A DNA stretch of 64,000 bases, from contig NC_132899.1 of the NCBI RefSeq assembly GCF_030463535.1, positions 19,739,490 to 19,803,489 of the forward strand, in the 5' to 3' direction. The position numbers and the translations under genes were made by a program. The notes beneath the pieces are model-generated. The model ran no database searches. It had not been told where the DNA came from and was given only the letters and a program-made list of their open reading frames with translations. Shown here in pieces: positions 62,452-64,000 of the stretch (its first letter is position 1; every line of letters starts with the position of its first letter). The stretch is from Salminus brasiliensis (lineage: Eukaryota; Chordata; Actinopteri; Characiformes; Bryconidae).

Positions 62452-64000
62452 ATGTAAAAGAGAGAGAGAGAATCTTCGCTCCATCTTCGGCCGTAGACTA
62501 ACAGTTAAGCAGCCCTCAGTGCGCGGGTCTGTGTGTGTGTCCACGCTTGCCAGTGTTCAAATTGCACTTACAGCAGTGGTACCTTTTTAACTCTTAAGAA
62601 AACGGAACCTTATATGTTAATTAAGATCAACACTACTTCACACTGACTTATGCTGAATTTACTCCACATTGGTATTGTAAAAGTTTCTTCTTTTTAAAAG
62701 TAAATCTAAAAAGTACACTGAAGTACAACTAAGCACAGTTCAGACTGGGTAGAAAAGAATTAAAACGTAAATAAATTGGTACAACACAAATCTTTCTGTC
62801 CTTTACCTGTTCCGTCATCAGAGACATCGTATCTTTGCATTCATCACCAGAGAACTGCTCCTTATAACCAGATAACTTACGGCAGGTCTTTCAGCCATCT
62901 AGATAACTGGATGTACCCGTGTTCTCTATCTTACGTTCTACGTTTCCAGTGCTTAGGTCTTTAAGTCTTACTTCACCCTTACCCACTCCAAAAATCGTTA
63001 TAATGCTCCGGTCAAGAAAGTTAGTTATTTCACTCTAGGATGTATCCCTATTTAAAAACATTAGGTCTATATATGTATATTTATTAACACACATACACCC
63101 ATTCTTTGAATCGGAATTCTTAAAGTACAGGAAAAGTGTTGCTTTTCCAAGGGCATTTAAAAGTGAGATTACTCTTTTAATCAAATCATTTAAATCAAAA
63201 TTTCAACAAGTAATTTCAACAAACTTTGCCAAAATAAGACAAACAAATAAAAATATTATAGCGGAATTCTTCACTGATTCTTCTCTTCCACTTGCACTCA
63301 CTTTCAAGATGCCGAGTAGCTCGCTGTCTTCAAACGCCGACCTAAGACCCTTGGTGCGAAGTGTAGTACAGAGTATTGTGGTCTCCTTACTGACTTTTGT
63401 ATTAAGTAGCGTCTAAGTTTAGAGGTATCTTTTGGATCTTATCCAATACAAACTAAGCATATCTTCTGAGTAAACAGTGAAGCATTTTTATTTGGATTTT
63501 AGGCAGTCTTATTTGGAACACACAACCATAGTTGTATTAACTTGAACTGGATCTAGTGTTACTCGTCAATCAGAGCAACTTCCATGATCCCACGGCAGGA
63601 TTTTAATACAAATTTCAAATAGGTTACCTTCAACGAAACTTTATCATTAAACTAATACAAGGTACAGCCCATCAAGGCTCTGTTAAATCTCTGGGACAGT
63701 AATACGTACAAATCGTGGTACAATGTGCATAGACAAAAAGTACAAAAGACAATAAATGCAACACAACAAATACATAAACAATGTGTGCATGAAAGTAGCA
63801 TAACTTTCAACGTGAAAAATCATAACGTCTCGCCAGATTTGAAACCGAACTGAATTTTATGTGGAAACAATTATTTAATACAGAGCTGAAATTAAACAGA
63901 TCTTCAAAGCTATTTCCATTATACTTAACATGTACGTTTTTGAGCAGAGTTTGCTTTTGAAAATATCAGAATCAATTATAAAAAGATGCAAATTCACTTT

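Larger units (their letters stand above)
60318..64000. other. Region 5' of hoxb8b (no hoxb9b-b13b seen)
   Basis: No homeobox, hexapeptide or mir-196 precursor was recognised in 3.7 kb upstream of hoxb8b. A purine-rich GA tract lies at about 60645-60830 and a (GT)n at 62418-62450. The rest is AT-rich. Further genes may lie beyond the right edge. Confidence 0.55.

Overview
The window is vertebrate, and specifically teleost, chromosomal DNA. It is AT-rich and intron-containing, with many (AT)n and (GT)n microsatellites and a decayed fish-type Tc1 transposon. Its core is a Hox cluster with five two-exon Hox genes, all on the minus strand. From right to left they are hoxb8b (60317-58175), hoxb6b (50236-49108), hoxb5b (47718-46391), hoxb3b (38031-36312) and hoxb1b (34775-33733). 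A mir-10 gene lies between hoxb5b and hoxb3b (about 42319-42402, minus). Group 2, 4 and 7 members are missing, and no group 9-13 member is seen to the right. This identifies the HoxBb cluster, one of the two HoxB copies left by the teleost genome duplication, rather than the fuller HoxBa. A recognisable but divergent hoxb3b is notable because zebrafish HoxBb, as I recall it, keeps only b1b, b5b, b6b and b8b.

The left part of the window (1 to about 28.2 kb) is skap1, encoding an SRC kinase-associated adaptor, also on the minus strand. It is the usual neighbour at the 3' end of HoxB. Ten coding exons can be read from the start codon at 28159 to an exon at 194-141. They join in frame into about 311 residues containing a PH domain, an acidic segment and the two tyrosine motifs. 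The SH3 domain should lie beyond the left edge. Intron 3 holds a broken Tc1/mariner element abutting a second inverted-repeat element. Intron 1 holds a 98-bp near-perfect palindrome. Intron 4 is 16 kb long and may double as Hox regulatory DNA.

The non-coding DNA contains plausible regulatory signals. A canonical DR2 retinoic acid response element (33115-33128) lies 0.6 kb 3' of hoxb1b, where the vertebrate Hoxb1 3' RARE is expected. A DR5 element (43584-43600) lies between mir-10 and hoxb5b, where the Hoxb4/b5 RAREs sit in other vertebrates. A second good DR5 (13361-13377) lies deep in skap1 intron 4. A promoter-like block with an E-box, a CCAAT box and TTTATG motifs at 53400-53560 lies where hoxb7b should be and may be a remnant of it.

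Functionally this is a collinear Hox unit. hoxb1b and hoxb3b act in the hindbrain, and hoxb5b, b6b and b8b act in the posterior hindbrain and trunk. Retinoic acid elements at the 3' end and in the middle probably open it, and mir-10 is embedded as in other vertebrates. I saw no wholly new system. The most interesting signals are the divergent hoxb3b and hoxb8b proteins, the retained control DNA around lost genes, and the intronic repeats.
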